This document shows positions 1-8,382 of a DNA stretch of 64,000 nt, piece after piece; within the stretch, counting starts at the first letter, position 1, and each line of letters begins with the position of its first letter. The notes below the pieces were generated by a model, which saw only the letters and a list, made by a program, of their open reading frames with translations, was not told where the DNA came from and made no database searches. Made by a program: the position numbers and the translations under genes. Source of the DNA: Bacteroidota bacterium (GTDB lineage Bacteria; Bacteroidota; Bacteroidia; Chitinophagales; Chitinophagaceae); contig JAEWHC010000009.1 in assembly GCA_023387985.1 (NCBI GenBank), positions 1,364,001 through 1,428,000 on the forward strand, in the 5' to 3' direction.

Positions 1-589
1 TTTTGGTCTTGCTGTGGCAAACCGTAACTGTACAATTGCCATAGGGGTGCTGACTGCTCAACAAGATGCTCATTGGCCGGCCAACAATATTGCTGCGTCC
101 AATCACTACGGCATTTTTTCCAACGGTATCAATTTTGAAATGTTCCAGCATCAGCATAACGCCGTACGGAGTTGCGGATATAAAACTGTCCAGCCCCTGT
201 ACCATCCTGCCTACACTTACCGGATGGAATCCATCCACGTCTTTTTCGGGGTTGATGGCCAGGATGATTTTGTCCTCATCAATATGTTTGGGCAATGGTA
301 GTTGAACCAGGATGCCATCAATGTCACCCATCTGGTTGAATTCTGTAATTTTTTGCAGAAGAGTCTCTTCTGAAATGTCGCTTTCAAAACGCACCAGCGT
401 GCTGCTTATGCCCAATTCCTCACATGTCTTTACTTTGCTGGCCACGTAGGTTTGGCTTGCACCGTCTGTGCCTACAAGAATTGCGGCCAGGTGAGGTTTT
501 TTCTGACCGTTCAGCGCCCTTTGGGCCACCGCCAGTTTTATTTTTTCCTTAATTGCTGCGGAGGCCAATTTTCCATCTAACAGTTGCAT
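1..589 (-). CDS. folD: Bifunctional methylenetetrahydrofolate dehydrogenase/cyclohydrolase FolD, 3' end outside the window
   Basis: FolD interconverts 5,10-methylene- and 10-formyl-tetrahydrofolate in the cytoplasm, using NADP, and supplies one-carbon units for purine synthesis. The frame opens with an ATG at 589 and runs leftward off the window, so about 196 codons are visible of a family length near 290. The N-terminal catalytic part shows ILVGTDGASQTYVASK near residues 37-52, with the YxxxK catalytic pair, then ILVQLPLPKH, the DVDGFHP motif and the VIGRSNIVGRP nucleotide-binding loop. Near the window edge it reads TVTVCHSKT, as expected for the family. A TAnnTTTG element lies 4 nt upstream of the start codon. 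The C-terminal third is missing only because the window ends. Confidence 0.96.
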   Translation of the reverse strand, partial: MQLLDGKLASAAIKEKIKLAVAQRALNGQKKPHLAAILVGTDGASQTYVASKVKTCEELGISSTLVRFESDISEETLLQKITEFNQMGDIDGILVQLPLPKHIDEDKIILAINPEKDVDGFHPVSVGRMVQGLDSFISATPYGVMLMLEHFKIDTVGKNAVVIGRSNIVGRPMSILLSSQHPYGNCTVTVCHSKTK

Positions 590-593
590 GCTG

Positions 594-601
594 CAAATAT
601 A
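594..601 (-). promoter_or_regulatory. Possible -7 element (TATATTTG) of folD
   Basis: On the minus strand TATATTTG matches the Bacteroidota -7 consensus TAnnTTTG and ends 4 nt before the folD ATG. No TTTG is seen at the usual 17-21 nt spacing upstream, so this rests on the -7 element alone. If functional, transcription would start at or inside the start codon. Confidence 0.35.
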
Positions 602-694
602 GTTAAGGGCAATGGTTGAAGCAGCCTGCGAAAATCAGGGTAAAGAGTTTTTCATTTCCATATTTTTTTAATAATTTGGCCAAAACCACATGCA

Positions 695-1528
695 ATGAGA
701 AATCTCCTCTTATTACAGGTGCTCATTTTTTGTTTACCGGCCGGAATAGTTGCACAGGCTCACCTGCTTTCCAAAGCTTCCGGCTATCTGCCGGTATTTT
801 ATTTGTCCAATAATTATGGTGATGTACTTTCTTCCATGGCAAACCCGGCAGCCCAGGGAATGTTGTCCCAATCTTCTATTGGTTTATATGGGGAAAAACG
901 CTTTTTGCTCAGGGAGCTCAACTTTTTTCAGGCCTCTGGTATGCTGCAAACCAATTCAGGAGGTATAGGCGGGCATGTAGAATACTTTGGAGCGGCGTTG
1001 TTCAATCAGCTTCAGGCTACGTTAAGTTATGGGCGATTGATCACCGAGGGATTTGCGGTTGGCGGCGGTTTTCATTTTCACCAGGTAAATCAATCAGGGC
1101 CATATGGTAAAGCAAATGCCATTACCGGTTCATTTGGGCTAATGGCAGCTTTGCCGGGCAATATGCGTTTAGGCATTTCGGCTTACAACCCAATGCGTAG
1201 TAAATGGGGCAAATCAGAAGATCGAATTCCTGCACATTATTCGCTGGGCCTGGGTGGCGATATCGGCCGCAATCTTTTTTTAGGTGCCAGTGTGGTCAAA
1301 GAAGAGGGTCATCCACTGGATGTACAGATTGCCATGCATTACCAGTTCCTGGATAACTTTTTTATGCGTGGGGGAATTGCCACCCATTCAGCAAATTATT
1401 TCGCGGCCCTTGGGTGGAAGCTAACGGCTTTTCGCTTCGACCTTGCGAGTGGTTATCATCCTCAACTGGGCTGGACACCCGGAGTAGCCCTTGTGTACAA
1501 TTTTCAATCCAAACCATCCTCTCCCTGA
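695..1528 (+). CDS. Putative outer-membrane beta-barrel protein (PorV/UPF0164-like style), function unknown
   Basis: This is a 277-residue exported protein. The N-terminus (MRNLLLLQVLIFCLPAGIVAQ) is a clear signal peptide ending at AQ. The rest consists of short alternating hydrophobic strands rich in Gly and aromatic residues. An MANPAA segment near residue 47 resembles the ANPA motif in the first strand of PorV/UPF0164-type barrels of Bacteroidota. No enzymatic motif is visible. The stop codon lies 1 nt before the ATG of the next gene, a larger barrel carrying helix-hairpin-helix motifs, so the two are almost certainly co-transcribed and translationally coupled. They may form one outer-membrane assembly. 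The barrel assignment is inferred from composition and strand pattern. Confidence 0.75.
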   Translation: MRNLLLLQVLIFCLPAGIVAQAHLLSKASGYLPVFYLSNNYGDVLSSMANPAAQGMLSQSSIGLYGEKRFLLRELNFFQASGMLQTNSGGIGGHVEYFGAALFNQLQATLSYGRLITEGFAVGGGFHFHQVNQSGPYGKANAITGSFGLMAALPGNMRLGISAYNPMRSKWGKSEDRIPAHYSLGLGGDIGRNLFLGASVVKEEGHPLDVQIAMHYQFLDNFFMRGGIATHSANYFAALGWKLTAFRFDLASGYHPQLGWTPGVALVYNFQSKPSSP

Positions 1529-1529
1529 A

Positions 1530-3581
1530 ATGATGAAACCGGCCTGGATTATATTTTTTTCACTCACGCTCTCGCTTTCACTGGCCGGCCAGGTGACAGA
1601 AGAAAACAACTTTGAACAGCAGTTGGAAGACCTGGCAGAAATGGAAGAGGGTGAAACGGATGATGATTCCTATTTACAAACCCTGCAGGCTTTTTCCCGC
1701 CACCGTCTTGACCTGAATCAGGCAACTGAAGGAGACCTGCAACTGTTCCGGTTTTTAAATCCGATTCAGATAAACTCTTTTTTTAGTTATAAACGTTTGC
1801 TTGGCCCTTTGCTGAACCTCTATGAATTGCAGGCAATACCTGGCTGGGATTTGCAAACCATCCGTTCTCTATTGCCCTATGTAATGGTTGGGCCTTCAAT
1901 GGGTATTAAAGAAGATATTAAGAACCGGATATCCGGTGGCGACCATTCGCTAACCATGAGGTGGTCGCGTATTTTGGAAACAGCACGCGGATTCAAAGGG
2001 GAAAACGGCCAGCCACCAAAATATCTTGGCAGTCCGGACAGATTGCTGCTTCGCTACAAATATCAGTACAAGACCTTGTTTCAGTACGGTTTCGTTGCTG
2101 AAAAAGATGCTGGGGAACAAATTTTTCGCGGAAAACAGCAATATGGATTTGATTTTTATTCGGGCCATTTATTTATGCGCAATGTGCGCAGAATCAGGCA
2201 ACTTGCGGTTGGTGATTTTACCGTAAATATGGGCCAGGGATTGCTGGTTTACCAATCCATGGCATTTCGTAAAGGTGTGGACGTTATGAACATCAAACGG
2301 CAATCCGAAACATTCCGTCCTTACAACAGTGCGGGTGAATATAATTTCTTCCGGGGAGCGGCGGCGACCGTCAATTCCGGCAATTTTGAGCTCTCCGTTT
2401 TTGGAGCAATGCGCAAAATAACCACCACCGCGACGGTATCTGACACTACTGAATTTGAAGATTATATCTCAAGTCTGTTGATGAGTGGTTTTCACCGCAC
2501 TGAAAATGAAGCAGCACGGCGATACAACACCCGGCAGATGACAACTGGAGGAAGTATAAGGTACCGCGCAAACAGGATGAACCTGGCAGCTAATATCATT
2601 CACCACAATTTGGGTTTGCCCATGCAAAAGCGGGATGCGCCATACAATCAATATACCTTTTCCGGAAAAAACCTGACCGGGCTGAGCCTGGACTGGAGCT
2701 ATACCTGGAAGAACCTGCATGGTTTTGGAGAGATCGCTCATAGTGTTGGCAGTGGAAAAGCCGTTATTGCCGGATTGATGGCCAGCCTGCATACGAGAGT
2801 GGATCTCAGTATGGTTTACCGGAGGATAGACCGGGATTATCACAGCCTTTACAGCAATGCGTTTACAGAAAGTACTGTACCAATTAATGAATCAGGATTA
2901 TTTACCGGCTTGAGTTTCCGGGCTTCTTCAACTGTACGGATCGACGCTTATGCCGATGTCTACAAGTTTCCATGGCTTCGATACCGTGTGGACAGGCCTT
3001 CACAAGGCAAAGATCAACTGGTTCAGATTACCTGGAGGCCAGGCAAACAATTCGAACTGTACAGCCGCTACAAAACTGAAACAAAAAGCATTAATCTAAG
3101 CAATACCGTGAGTCCTTTTCACCAAACCGAAGATGTGCCCCGCCGTAACTGGCGCACCCATTATGTTTACAAGATATCTCCTTCTTTTACTACCCGTGGC
3201 CGGGTAGAATGGGTTTGGTATAACGACGGGGAAACAGATGCTGAAAGCGGATTCCTGATTTTTGCAGATATCATTTACAAGCCGATGATGGGCAGGCTTT
3301 CCGGCAATTTCCGCCTTCAATATTTTGAAACAGATGGCTACAACAGCCGCGTTTATGCTTATGAAAACGATGTATTGTACAGCTACTCCATTCCTCCGTT
3401 TTTTGATAAAGGATACAGGGGATACCTCAACTTTAGTTTTGAAATTGCCAGAAGTTTTGAAATATGGACACGCATTGCCAGGTCAATATACACAACCAGG
3501 GAAAGCATAGGTTCAGGATATGATCTGATTTCTGGAAATACCCGGACCGATATCAAAATTCAATTGCGTTATATTTTCTGA
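1530..3581 (+). CDS. Exported helix-hairpin-helix protein with a C-terminal outer-membrane barrel
   Basis: This 683-residue protein starts at the ATG at 1530, 1 nt after the stop of the preceding gene. That start gives a clean signal peptide (MMKPAWIIFFSLTLSLSLAG), whereas an upstream in-frame start at 1491 would overlap the previous gene. After an acidic linker, residues about 60-117 contain two ComEA-type helix-hairpin-helix units: LDLNQATEGDL is a classic first half, and LYELQAIPGWDLQTIRSLLPYV a second. The remaining roughly 550 residues are strand-rich, with many aromatic and Gly residues, and end in LRYIF, typical of an outer-membrane barrel whose last residue is aromatic. Helix-hairpin-helix domains normally bind DNA, so a periplasmic DNA-handling role is possible but unproven. 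Confidence 0.8.
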   Translation: MMKPAWIIFFSLTLSLSLAGQVTEENNFEQQLEDLAEMEEGETDDDSYLQTLQAFSRHRLDLNQATEGDLQLFRFLNPIQINSFFSYKRLLGPLLNLYELQAIPGWDLQTIRSLLPYVMVGPSMGIKEDIKNRISGGDHSLTMRWSRILETARGFKGENGQPPKYLGSPDRLLLRYKYQYKTLFQYGFVAEKDAGEQIFRGKQQYGFDFYSGHLFMRNVRRIRQLAVGDFTVNMGQGLLVYQSMAFRKGVDVMNIKRQSETFRPYNSAGEYNFFRGAAATVNSGNFELSVFGAMRKITTTATVSDTTEFEDYISSLLMSGFHRTENEAARRYNTRQMTTGGSIRYRANRMNLAANIIHHNLGLPMQKRDAPYNQYTFSGKNLTGLSLDWSYTWKNLHGFGEIAHSVGSGKAVIAGLMASLHTRVDLSMVYRRIDRDYHSLYSNAFTESTVPINESGLFTGLSFRASSTVRIDAYADVYKFPWLRYRVDRPSQGKDQLVQITWRPGKQFELYSRYKTETKSINLSNTVSPFHQTEDVPRRNWRTHYVYKISPSFTTRGRVEWVWYNDGETDAESGFLIFADIIYKPMMGRLSGNFRLQYFETDGYNSRVYAYENDVLYSYSIPPFFDKGYRGYLNFSFEIARSFEIWTRIARSIYTTRESIGSGYDLISGNTRTDIKIQLRYIF

Positions 3582-3616
3582 TTTGTTCCTGATAGAAAAT
3601 GTAGCATTTTTGCCAA

Positions 3617-4300
3617 ATGCAAAAACTGACCATTGCCATTGATGGCTTTTCAAGTTGTGGTAAAAGCACATTGGCCAAGAGACTTGCGGATATCTTGGAT
3701 TACCGATTTATTGACAGTGGTGCGATGTACCGGGCGATTACGCTTTATTTTTTGAGAAACAATGTGGACTGGAATAAAGATGCTGAGGTTGCAGATGCGC
3801 TGGATCAAATCCATTTGAATTTTGAAAGAAATCCTGAAACGGGCAAGTCTGAAATTGTGCTGAATGGGGAAAACGTTGAACAGCTCATACGGGAAATGAC
3901 GGTGGCGAAAAGCGTTAGTGAAGTTTCAACAATTGGGGCAGTCAGAACTTTTGCTGTTGCTGCCCAGCAATTGTTGGGTAAAGAAGGAGGTATTATTATG
4001 GATGGTCGTGATATTGGCACAACGGTTTTCCCGGATGCCGATGTTAAGATATTTTTAGTGGCTGATAAAGAAGTGCGTGTTGAAAGAAGGTATAGCGAGC
4101 TGCTGGCAAAAAATCCAAACGTTACAAAAGAAGAAATTCGTAAGAACTTGGCCCATCGCGACCATATTGACAGTACCCGTGAAATCAGCCCGCTGCGCAA
4201 AGCGGATGATGCTATTGAGCTGGACAATTCCAAATTGAATTTTGAGGAAACCGTTCTGGCAGCCCAAAAAATCATAACAGAAAAAACAGGGATCCATTAA
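3617..4300 (+). CDS. cmk: Cytidylate kinase
   Basis: Cmk phosphorylates CMP and dCMP with ATP in the cytoplasm to feed pyrimidine nucleotide pools. The 227-residue length is normal for the family. The P-loop GFSSCGKST occupies residues 10-18. It is followed by the substrate-binding RFIDSGAMYRAIT segment and by IIMDGRDIGTTVFPDADVKIFLVA, with the conserved DGRDIGT motif. The lid region RRYSELLAKNPNVTKEEI and the RDHIDSTREISPLRKADDAIELD stretch also match. The start at 3617 gives the expected short N-terminus before the first strand. A CATTTTTG sequence close to the -7 consensus lies 4 nt before the ATG. The gene converges with ispH, leaving a 26-nt gap with no clear terminator. Confidence 0.97.
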   Translation: MQKLTIAIDGFSSCGKSTLAKRLADILDYRFIDSGAMYRAITLYFLRNNVDWNKDAEVADALDQIHLNFERNPETGKSEIVLNGENVEQLIREMTVAKSVSEVSTIGAVRTFAVAAQQLLGKEGGIIMDGRDIGTTVFPDADVKIFLVADKEVRVERRYSELLAKNPNVTKEEIRKNLAHRDHIDSTREISPLRKADDAIELDNSKLNFEETVLAAQKIITEKTGIH

Positions 4301-4326
4301 AGCCGGCAGGCCATTGCTCCTGAAAC

Positions 4327-5562
4327 TTATTCGTCAAGCCAATGGATCTCTACTTCTTCAAGATCCTTGCTTCCGGGGAAGAATTCCACCAGGCGGTGAA
4401 TCACTTCTTCTACAAGCGCATCCGGGCAGCTTGCCCCACTGGTAAGCAAAATGGAAACCGGATCTTTTTCGGGGATATAGTCGTATGATTGTAACAGGGT
4501 TTTGGTGCGCCAGTTAAAATGCACAACTTTTTCACGGCTTTCCAGGCTGGCCGCTGCATTAATGTAGTAGGTCTGCATTTTGTTTTCGCACAGTTCCACA
4601 AGGTGGCTGGTATTGCTGCTGTTGTATCCACCCACCACAATGGCCAAATCAGCCGGCTGATCAAGCATTTCCCTTACGGCACTTTGATTGTCATTGGTAG
4701 CATAACAAAGCGTATCGCGGGTATCGGCGAAATTTTTCCTGTTTTCATCTTGTTCTTCCACCACGATCAATGATTCCACCACATCCTTCAGGTAGTCTGC
4801 GATGGCCTGCGTATCGGTGGCGAGCTGAGTGGTTTGATTGATTACGCCGACAAATTTCAGATCCCTTTTGATGTCAAAGCCGGTACTGTAGCGGCCGGCA
4901 AATATTTGCTCAAATTCCTGCTGGCTCTTTTCACCGGTTATAAACTTGCTTAACTCTAATGATTCAGCCATGTTATTGATGATGATGGCCGGCGAATGGC
5001 TGGCAACGCGGCTGAAGGTGGCACGGGTTTCCTCATGGGCCGGTTTGCCGTGAATAATGAGGCTGTATCCTTTTTTGCCAAGTTGCTCGCCACGGTTCCA
5101 TACTTTTTCTACAAAGGGACAGGTGGTATTGTATTGATGCGGCGAAATGCCCGCTTCCCTGAGTTTTTCCTCAATGGCCAGTGTGGTGCCAAAGGCAGGA
5201 ATGATGACAATATCATCTGGTCTAAGTTCAGAAAAAGGAATAAGTGTTTCGCCGTGGAAATTCTGCAGGAACTGAACCCCTTTACTTTGCAAATCATTAT
5301 TTACCTGTGGATTATGAATCATTTCACTGAGCAGGTAAATTCTTTTTCCAGGATTTTCATCAATGCAGCGGTAAGCAATCTCAATGGCGTTTTCCACACC
5401 ATAGCAAAACCCGAAATGGCGGGCAAGATAAATTTTTAGCGGTCCAAAATCAAGGAGGGTAGGTGAAAAGTCTTTCTTCAACTTGTCCACCACTTTACGC
5501 TTGCTCTTAATTCTGGATAAAAGAGGGCTTCGGTAAAACGAGGGTACATCAAACTGCTTCAT
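4327..5562 (-). CDS. ispH: 4-hydroxy-3-methylbut-2-enyl diphosphate reductase IspH
   Basis: IspH is the last enzyme of the non-mevalonate isoprenoid pathway. Its [4Fe-4S] cluster reductively converts HMBPP to IPP and DMAPP. The three cluster cysteines are visible at C53 (HFGFCYGVENA), C148 (NTTCPFVEK) and C379 (SGASCPDALVEE). The motifs AHEETRATF and VGVINQTTQLATDTQAI are also family-typical. At 411 residues it is longer than the roughly 310-residue enterobacterial enzyme. The extra length is an N-terminal extension of about 40 residues plus an internal insertion around residues 165-220, which is the long form I associate with Bacteroidota. A TAATTTTG -7-like element lies 5 nt upstream of the ATG. 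Confidence 0.96.
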   Translation of the reverse strand: MKQFDVPSFYRSPLLSRIKSKRKVVDKLKKDFSPTLLDFGPLKIYLARHFGFCYGVENAIEIAYRCIDENPGKRIYLLSEMIHNPQVNNDLQSKGVQFLQNFHGETLIPFSELRPDDIVIIPAFGTTLAIEEKLREAGISPHQYNTTCPFVEKVWNRGEQLGKKGYSLIIHGKPAHEETRATFSRVASHSPAIIINNMAESLELSKFITGEKSQQEFEQIFAGRYSTGFDIKRDLKFVGVINQTTQLATDTQAIADYLKDVVESLIVVEEQDENRKNFADTRDTLCYATNDNQSAVREMLDQPADLAIVVGGYNSSNTSHLVELCENKMQTYYINAAASLESREKVVHFNWRTKTLLQSYDYIPEKDPVSILLTSGASCPDALVEEVIHRLVEFFPGSKDLEEVEIHWLDE

Positions 5563-5567
5563 GGCTG

Positions 5568-5575
5568 CAAAATTA
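5568..5575 (-). promoter_or_regulatory. Possible -7 element (TAATTTTG) of ispH
   Basis: The minus strand reads TAATTTTG, an exact TAnnTTTG match, 5 nt before the ispH ATG. No TTTG -33 box is present at the usual spacing. If active, the transcript would have essentially no leader. Confidence 0.35.
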
Positions 5576-5691
5576 GCCCCGGCAGAAATAATATCGGGTT
5601 AATAATGGCGGCATGACCAAAATCCTGTTTTAGCCAAAATAGATGCATTACCTTCGGGCGTCAAGTTTTTTAATTAAACTTATTATATTTT

Positions 5692-6765
5692 ATGTCTGAA
5701 AAAAAGTTCCGCCCCGGTGTTTTATGGGGCGATGAAGTACACGAATTATTTGCATATGCCCGTGAAAAAGGATTCGCTTTGCCGGCAGTAAATGTCACCG
5801 GTACCAACACGGTAAATGCGGTTTTAGAAGCGGCTCGCGATGTAAATTCACCCGTAATTATTCAATTCTCCAACAGTGGCGCCCAGTTTTTTATTGGTAA
5901 AACCGTAAAAAATGAAAATCAGGCCTCTGCAATTGCTGGCGCTATAGCCGGTGGTCTTTATGTGCATGAAGCGGCCAAAGCATACGGTGTGCCCGTGGTT
6001 TTGCATACCGACCACTGTTCAAAAAAAATCATTAAATGGGTTGACGGCCTTGTGAGCTACGGCGAAGATTTTTATAAGAAAAACGGTTATCCTCTTTTCA
6101 GCAGCCATATGCTTGACCTTAGTGAAGAACCGCTCGAAGAAAATATTGCCATCAGCAAAGAATTCCTGGCAAGAATGGAAAAATTGGGCATGACCCTCGA
6201 AATTGAACTTGGTGTTACCGGTGGGGAAGAGGACGGGGTAGACAACACCCACGTGGAAAAAGAAAAACTCTATACACAGCCATCGGAAGTAGCCTATGCC
6301 TATGAACAGTTAAAACAGGTGAGTGACAATTTTACGGTGGCTGCAGCTTTTGGCAATGTACACGGTGTGTACAAACCGGGTAACATTAAGCTGGAACCAA
6401 AAATTTTACGCGATTCCCAACAATATATCCAGGAAAAATTCAATACTGATCCAAATCCTGTGGATTTTGTCTTCCATGGAGGAAGTGGTTCAAGTACTGA
6501 AGAAATACGCGAAGCCATTGGATACGGTGTGATCAAGATGAATATAGATACCGATATGCAATGGGCTTTCTGGGACGGGATAAACCTATACCAAAAGGAA
6601 AAATCCGGTTACCTCCAGGGGCAGATTGGCAATCCTGAAGGGGGTGATTCTCCAAACAAGAAATACTACGATCCCCGGGTATGGTTACGAAAAGGTGAAG
6701 AAAGTATGGTGGCCAGGCTCAAGCAATCCTTTGACGATTTACTCGCTACCAATGCTTTAGGATAA
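5692..6765 (+). CDS. fbaA: Class II fructose-bisphosphate aldolase
   Basis: This zinc enzyme reversibly cleaves fructose 1,6-bisphosphate into DHAP and glyceraldehyde 3-phosphate in glycolysis and gluconeogenesis. The 357-residue length matches the FbaA subtype. The VVLHTDHCSKK motif around residues 102-112 carries the catalytic Asp and zinc-binding His. LTLEIELGVTGGEEDGVDN-type residues follow, with the VAAAFGNVHGVYKPGN segment and the C-terminal FVFHGGSGSSTEEI phosphate-binding loop. INMDTDMQWAFW near residue 284 is also typical. The gene stands alone between ispH (divergent) and the malic enzyme gene, and a perfect 8-bp hairpin follows its stop. Confidence 0.97.
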   Translation: MSEKKFRPGVLWGDEVHELFAYAREKGFALPAVNVTGTNTVNAVLEAARDVNSPVIIQFSNSGAQFFIGKTVKNENQASAIAGAIAGGLYVHEAAKAYGVPVVLHTDHCSKKIIKWVDGLVSYGEDFYKKNGYPLFSSHMLDLSEEPLEENIAISKEFLARMEKLGMTLEIELGVTGGEEDGVDNTHVEKEKLYTQPSEVAYAYEQLKQVSDNFTVAAAFGNVHGVYKPGNIKLEPKILRDSQQYIQEKFNTDPNPVDFVFHGGSGSSTEEIREAIGYGVIKMNIDTDMQWAFWDGINLYQKEKSGYLQGQIGNPEGGDSPNKKYYDPRVWLRKGEESMVARLKQSFDDLLATNALG

Positions 6766-6803
6766 TGAAAGCAATTTCCGGAAGCTTTTGATGCAAAAGA
6801 AAA

Positions 6804-6825
6804 GGAGTCCCTGGAAAGGGACTCC
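6804..6825 (+). terminator. Hairpin downstream of the aldolase gene
   Basis: GGAGTCCC and GGGACTCC form a perfect 8-bp stem with a 6-nt loop, 38 nt after the aldolase stop codon. The 3' side lacks a T-tract, while the 5' flank is A-rich, which would give a T-rich tail only on the minus strand. A weak or bidirectional terminator, or an mRNA 3'-end stabiliser, is possible. Confidence 0.5.
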
Positions 6826-7116
6826 GGTTCATAGTTCGGGATTTATGACACTAAAACTATTATAGAGATTTTTATAAAATGAATTGATCAAATGGCTTTC
6901 AGATTTTACAAACCCGCTATGCTGGCATTATCCTCTCCGGAAAAGGATGTTTATGGCGTAGCGCTTTAAGAATTTTGATTTGAGTATTTTCGGCAATTTA
7001 TTAATTTTTTGTTGTATACCAAAAAAAACATGAAAAACTTTTATCATGTATAAACATGGTTTTCAATTGGTTGAAAAATGATTAATGGATGTACAACAGG
7101 CTTAAACATGTTATAG
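6826..7116. other. AT-rich non-coding region upstream of the malic enzyme gene
   Basis: Together with the hairpin, the gap between aldolase and malic enzyme is 351 nt. No open frame with coding character, no tRNA fold and no repeat was seen. The region is very AT-rich around 6980-7080 and presumably holds the malic enzyme promoter, but I could not place a convincing -33/-7 pair. Confidence 0.5.
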
Positions 7117-8301
7117 ATGAATTATTATGAAGAATCCTTGCAATTGCACAAGGCATTGAAAGGGAAGATTACGATGGCGAACAAAATTGATGTGCGCACC
7201 CGCGACGACCTGTCAAAAGTTTATTCGCCGGGGGTAGCAGCGCCATGCATGGCCATTGCATCCGACAGGACAAAAGCTTATGAATACACCAATAAAGGCA
7301 ATTCCGTTGCCATAGTTACCGATGGATCGGCGGTATTGGGTCTTGGTAATATTGGCCCTGAGGCAGCCATGCCGGTGATGGAAGGCAAGGCTATGCTGTT
7401 TAAGAAATTTGGAGGAATTGATGCGGTACCCATTTGTCTCGGTACCCAGGATACAGAAGAGATCATTCGTGCTGTAGAATTGCTAGCCCCAACCTTCGGC
7501 GGCGTCAACCTGGAAGACATTGCCGCTCCCCGGTGTTTTGAAATTGAACGCCGGCTCCAGAATATTGGGATTCCTGTTTTTCACGATGACCAGGACGGAA
7601 CCGCCATTGTGGTTTTGGCCGGGTTAATCAATGCCTGCAAAATCGTAAAGAAATCTTTTGAGGATCTGAAAGTTGTTGTAAATGGTGCAGGAGCAGCAGG
7701 TACGGCCATTACCCGTTTGCTGCTTTGTCACAATTATGTACCGGTAAACAATATTCATTGCCATTCGGTAAAAGAAGTGATCTGCTGCGACAGCAAAGGC
7801 ATTATTTCAAGCCACCGTGAGGATTTGAATGAAGAGAAACATGAATTGCTTGAATATACCAATCCCCGCAACATTCAGGGAACGGTAAAAGATGCGCTGC
7901 AGGATGCGGATGTATTCATTGGTGTCAGCATTGGCAATGTTATTACCAGGGAAGATGTTCAGGCCATGGCTCCGCAGTCTATCATATTTGCATTGGCCAA
8001 CCCGGAACCTGAGATCATGCCGGATGAAGCCTACGCAGGCGGAGCGGCAATTGTAGGTACCGGCAGAAGTGACCTGCCCAACCAGATCAACAACGTACTT
8101 GGTTTTCCTGGAATTTTCCGTGGCGCACTGGATGCCCGTGCCACAAGCATTACCCCGGCTATGAAATTTGCCGCCGCTTATGCCATTGCATGGGTCATTA
8201 GGGAACCCAGCGTTGGAAATATTATTCCGGCTACGCTTGATCCTGCGGTTGCTTACCGCGTTGCTACTGCTGTAGCCAATGCTGCCGGCGCTACCGAATG
8301 A
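7117..8301 (+). CDS. Malic enzyme, short form (oxaloacetate-decarboxylating malate dehydrogenase)
   Basis: Malic enzyme oxidatively decarboxylates malate to pyruvate and CO2, reducing NAD or NADP, and links the TCA cycle to pyruvate and NADPH supply. The 394-residue protein shows DLSKVYSPGVAAPC near residues 31-44, VAIVTDGSAVLGLGNIGPEAAMPVMEGKA-type residues around 64-92, GGVNLEDIAAPRCFEIE, and FHDDQDGTAIVVLAGLINA. The Rossmann loop VVVNGAGAAGTAITRLL and IIFALANPEPEIMP follow. It consists only of the malic-enzyme module and lacks the C-terminal phosphotransacetylase-like domain of the roughly 760-residue MaeB type. Cofactor preference cannot be read from the sequence. A strong intrinsic terminator follows the stop. 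Confidence 0.95.
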   Translation: MNYYEESLQLHKALKGKITMANKIDVRTRDDLSKVYSPGVAAPCMAIASDRTKAYEYTNKGNSVAIVTDGSAVLGLGNIGPEAAMPVMEGKAMLFKKFGGIDAVPICLGTQDTEEIIRAVELLAPTFGGVNLEDIAAPRCFEIERRLQNIGIPVFHDDQDGTAIVVLAGLINACKIVKKSFEDLKVVVNGAGAAGTAITRLLLCHNYVPVNNIHCHSVKEVICCDSKGIISSHREDLNEEKHELLEYTNPRNIQGTVKDALQDADVFIGVSIGNVITREDVQAMAPQSIIFALANPEPEIMPDEAYAGGAAIVGTGRSDLPNQINNVLGFPGIFRGALDARATSITPAMKFAAAYAIAWVIREPSVGNIIPATLDPAVAYRVATAVANAAGATE

Positions 8302-8331
8302 TGTCGCTATAGCACAGGAACATAAAACATT

Positions 8332-8382
8332 CAGGCAGTCAGAAGCGTTTTTTATATTGCATGCTGACTGCCTGATTTTTTT
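8332..8382 (+). terminator. Rho-independent terminator after the malic enzyme gene
   Basis: CAGGCAGTCAG (8332-8342) and CTGACTGCCTG (8364-8374) form a perfect 11-bp stem, followed by an A and seven T residues. This is the strongest intrinsic terminator of the left half. Its T-tract runs directly into the TTG codon at 8381 proposed as start of the next gene. Confidence 0.85.

Noticed and set aside
1491..1530. Upstream ATG of the helix-hairpin-helix protein gene at 1491
   Set aside because: It overlaps the previous gene and puts 13 residues before the signal peptide; the ATG at 1530 fits better.
6804..6825. Interpretation of the hairpin after the aldolase gene as an operator
   Set aside because: The stem is perfect but has a 6-nt loop and lies in a 3' position; nothing points to a regulator binding site, so it is kept as a terminator-like structure.
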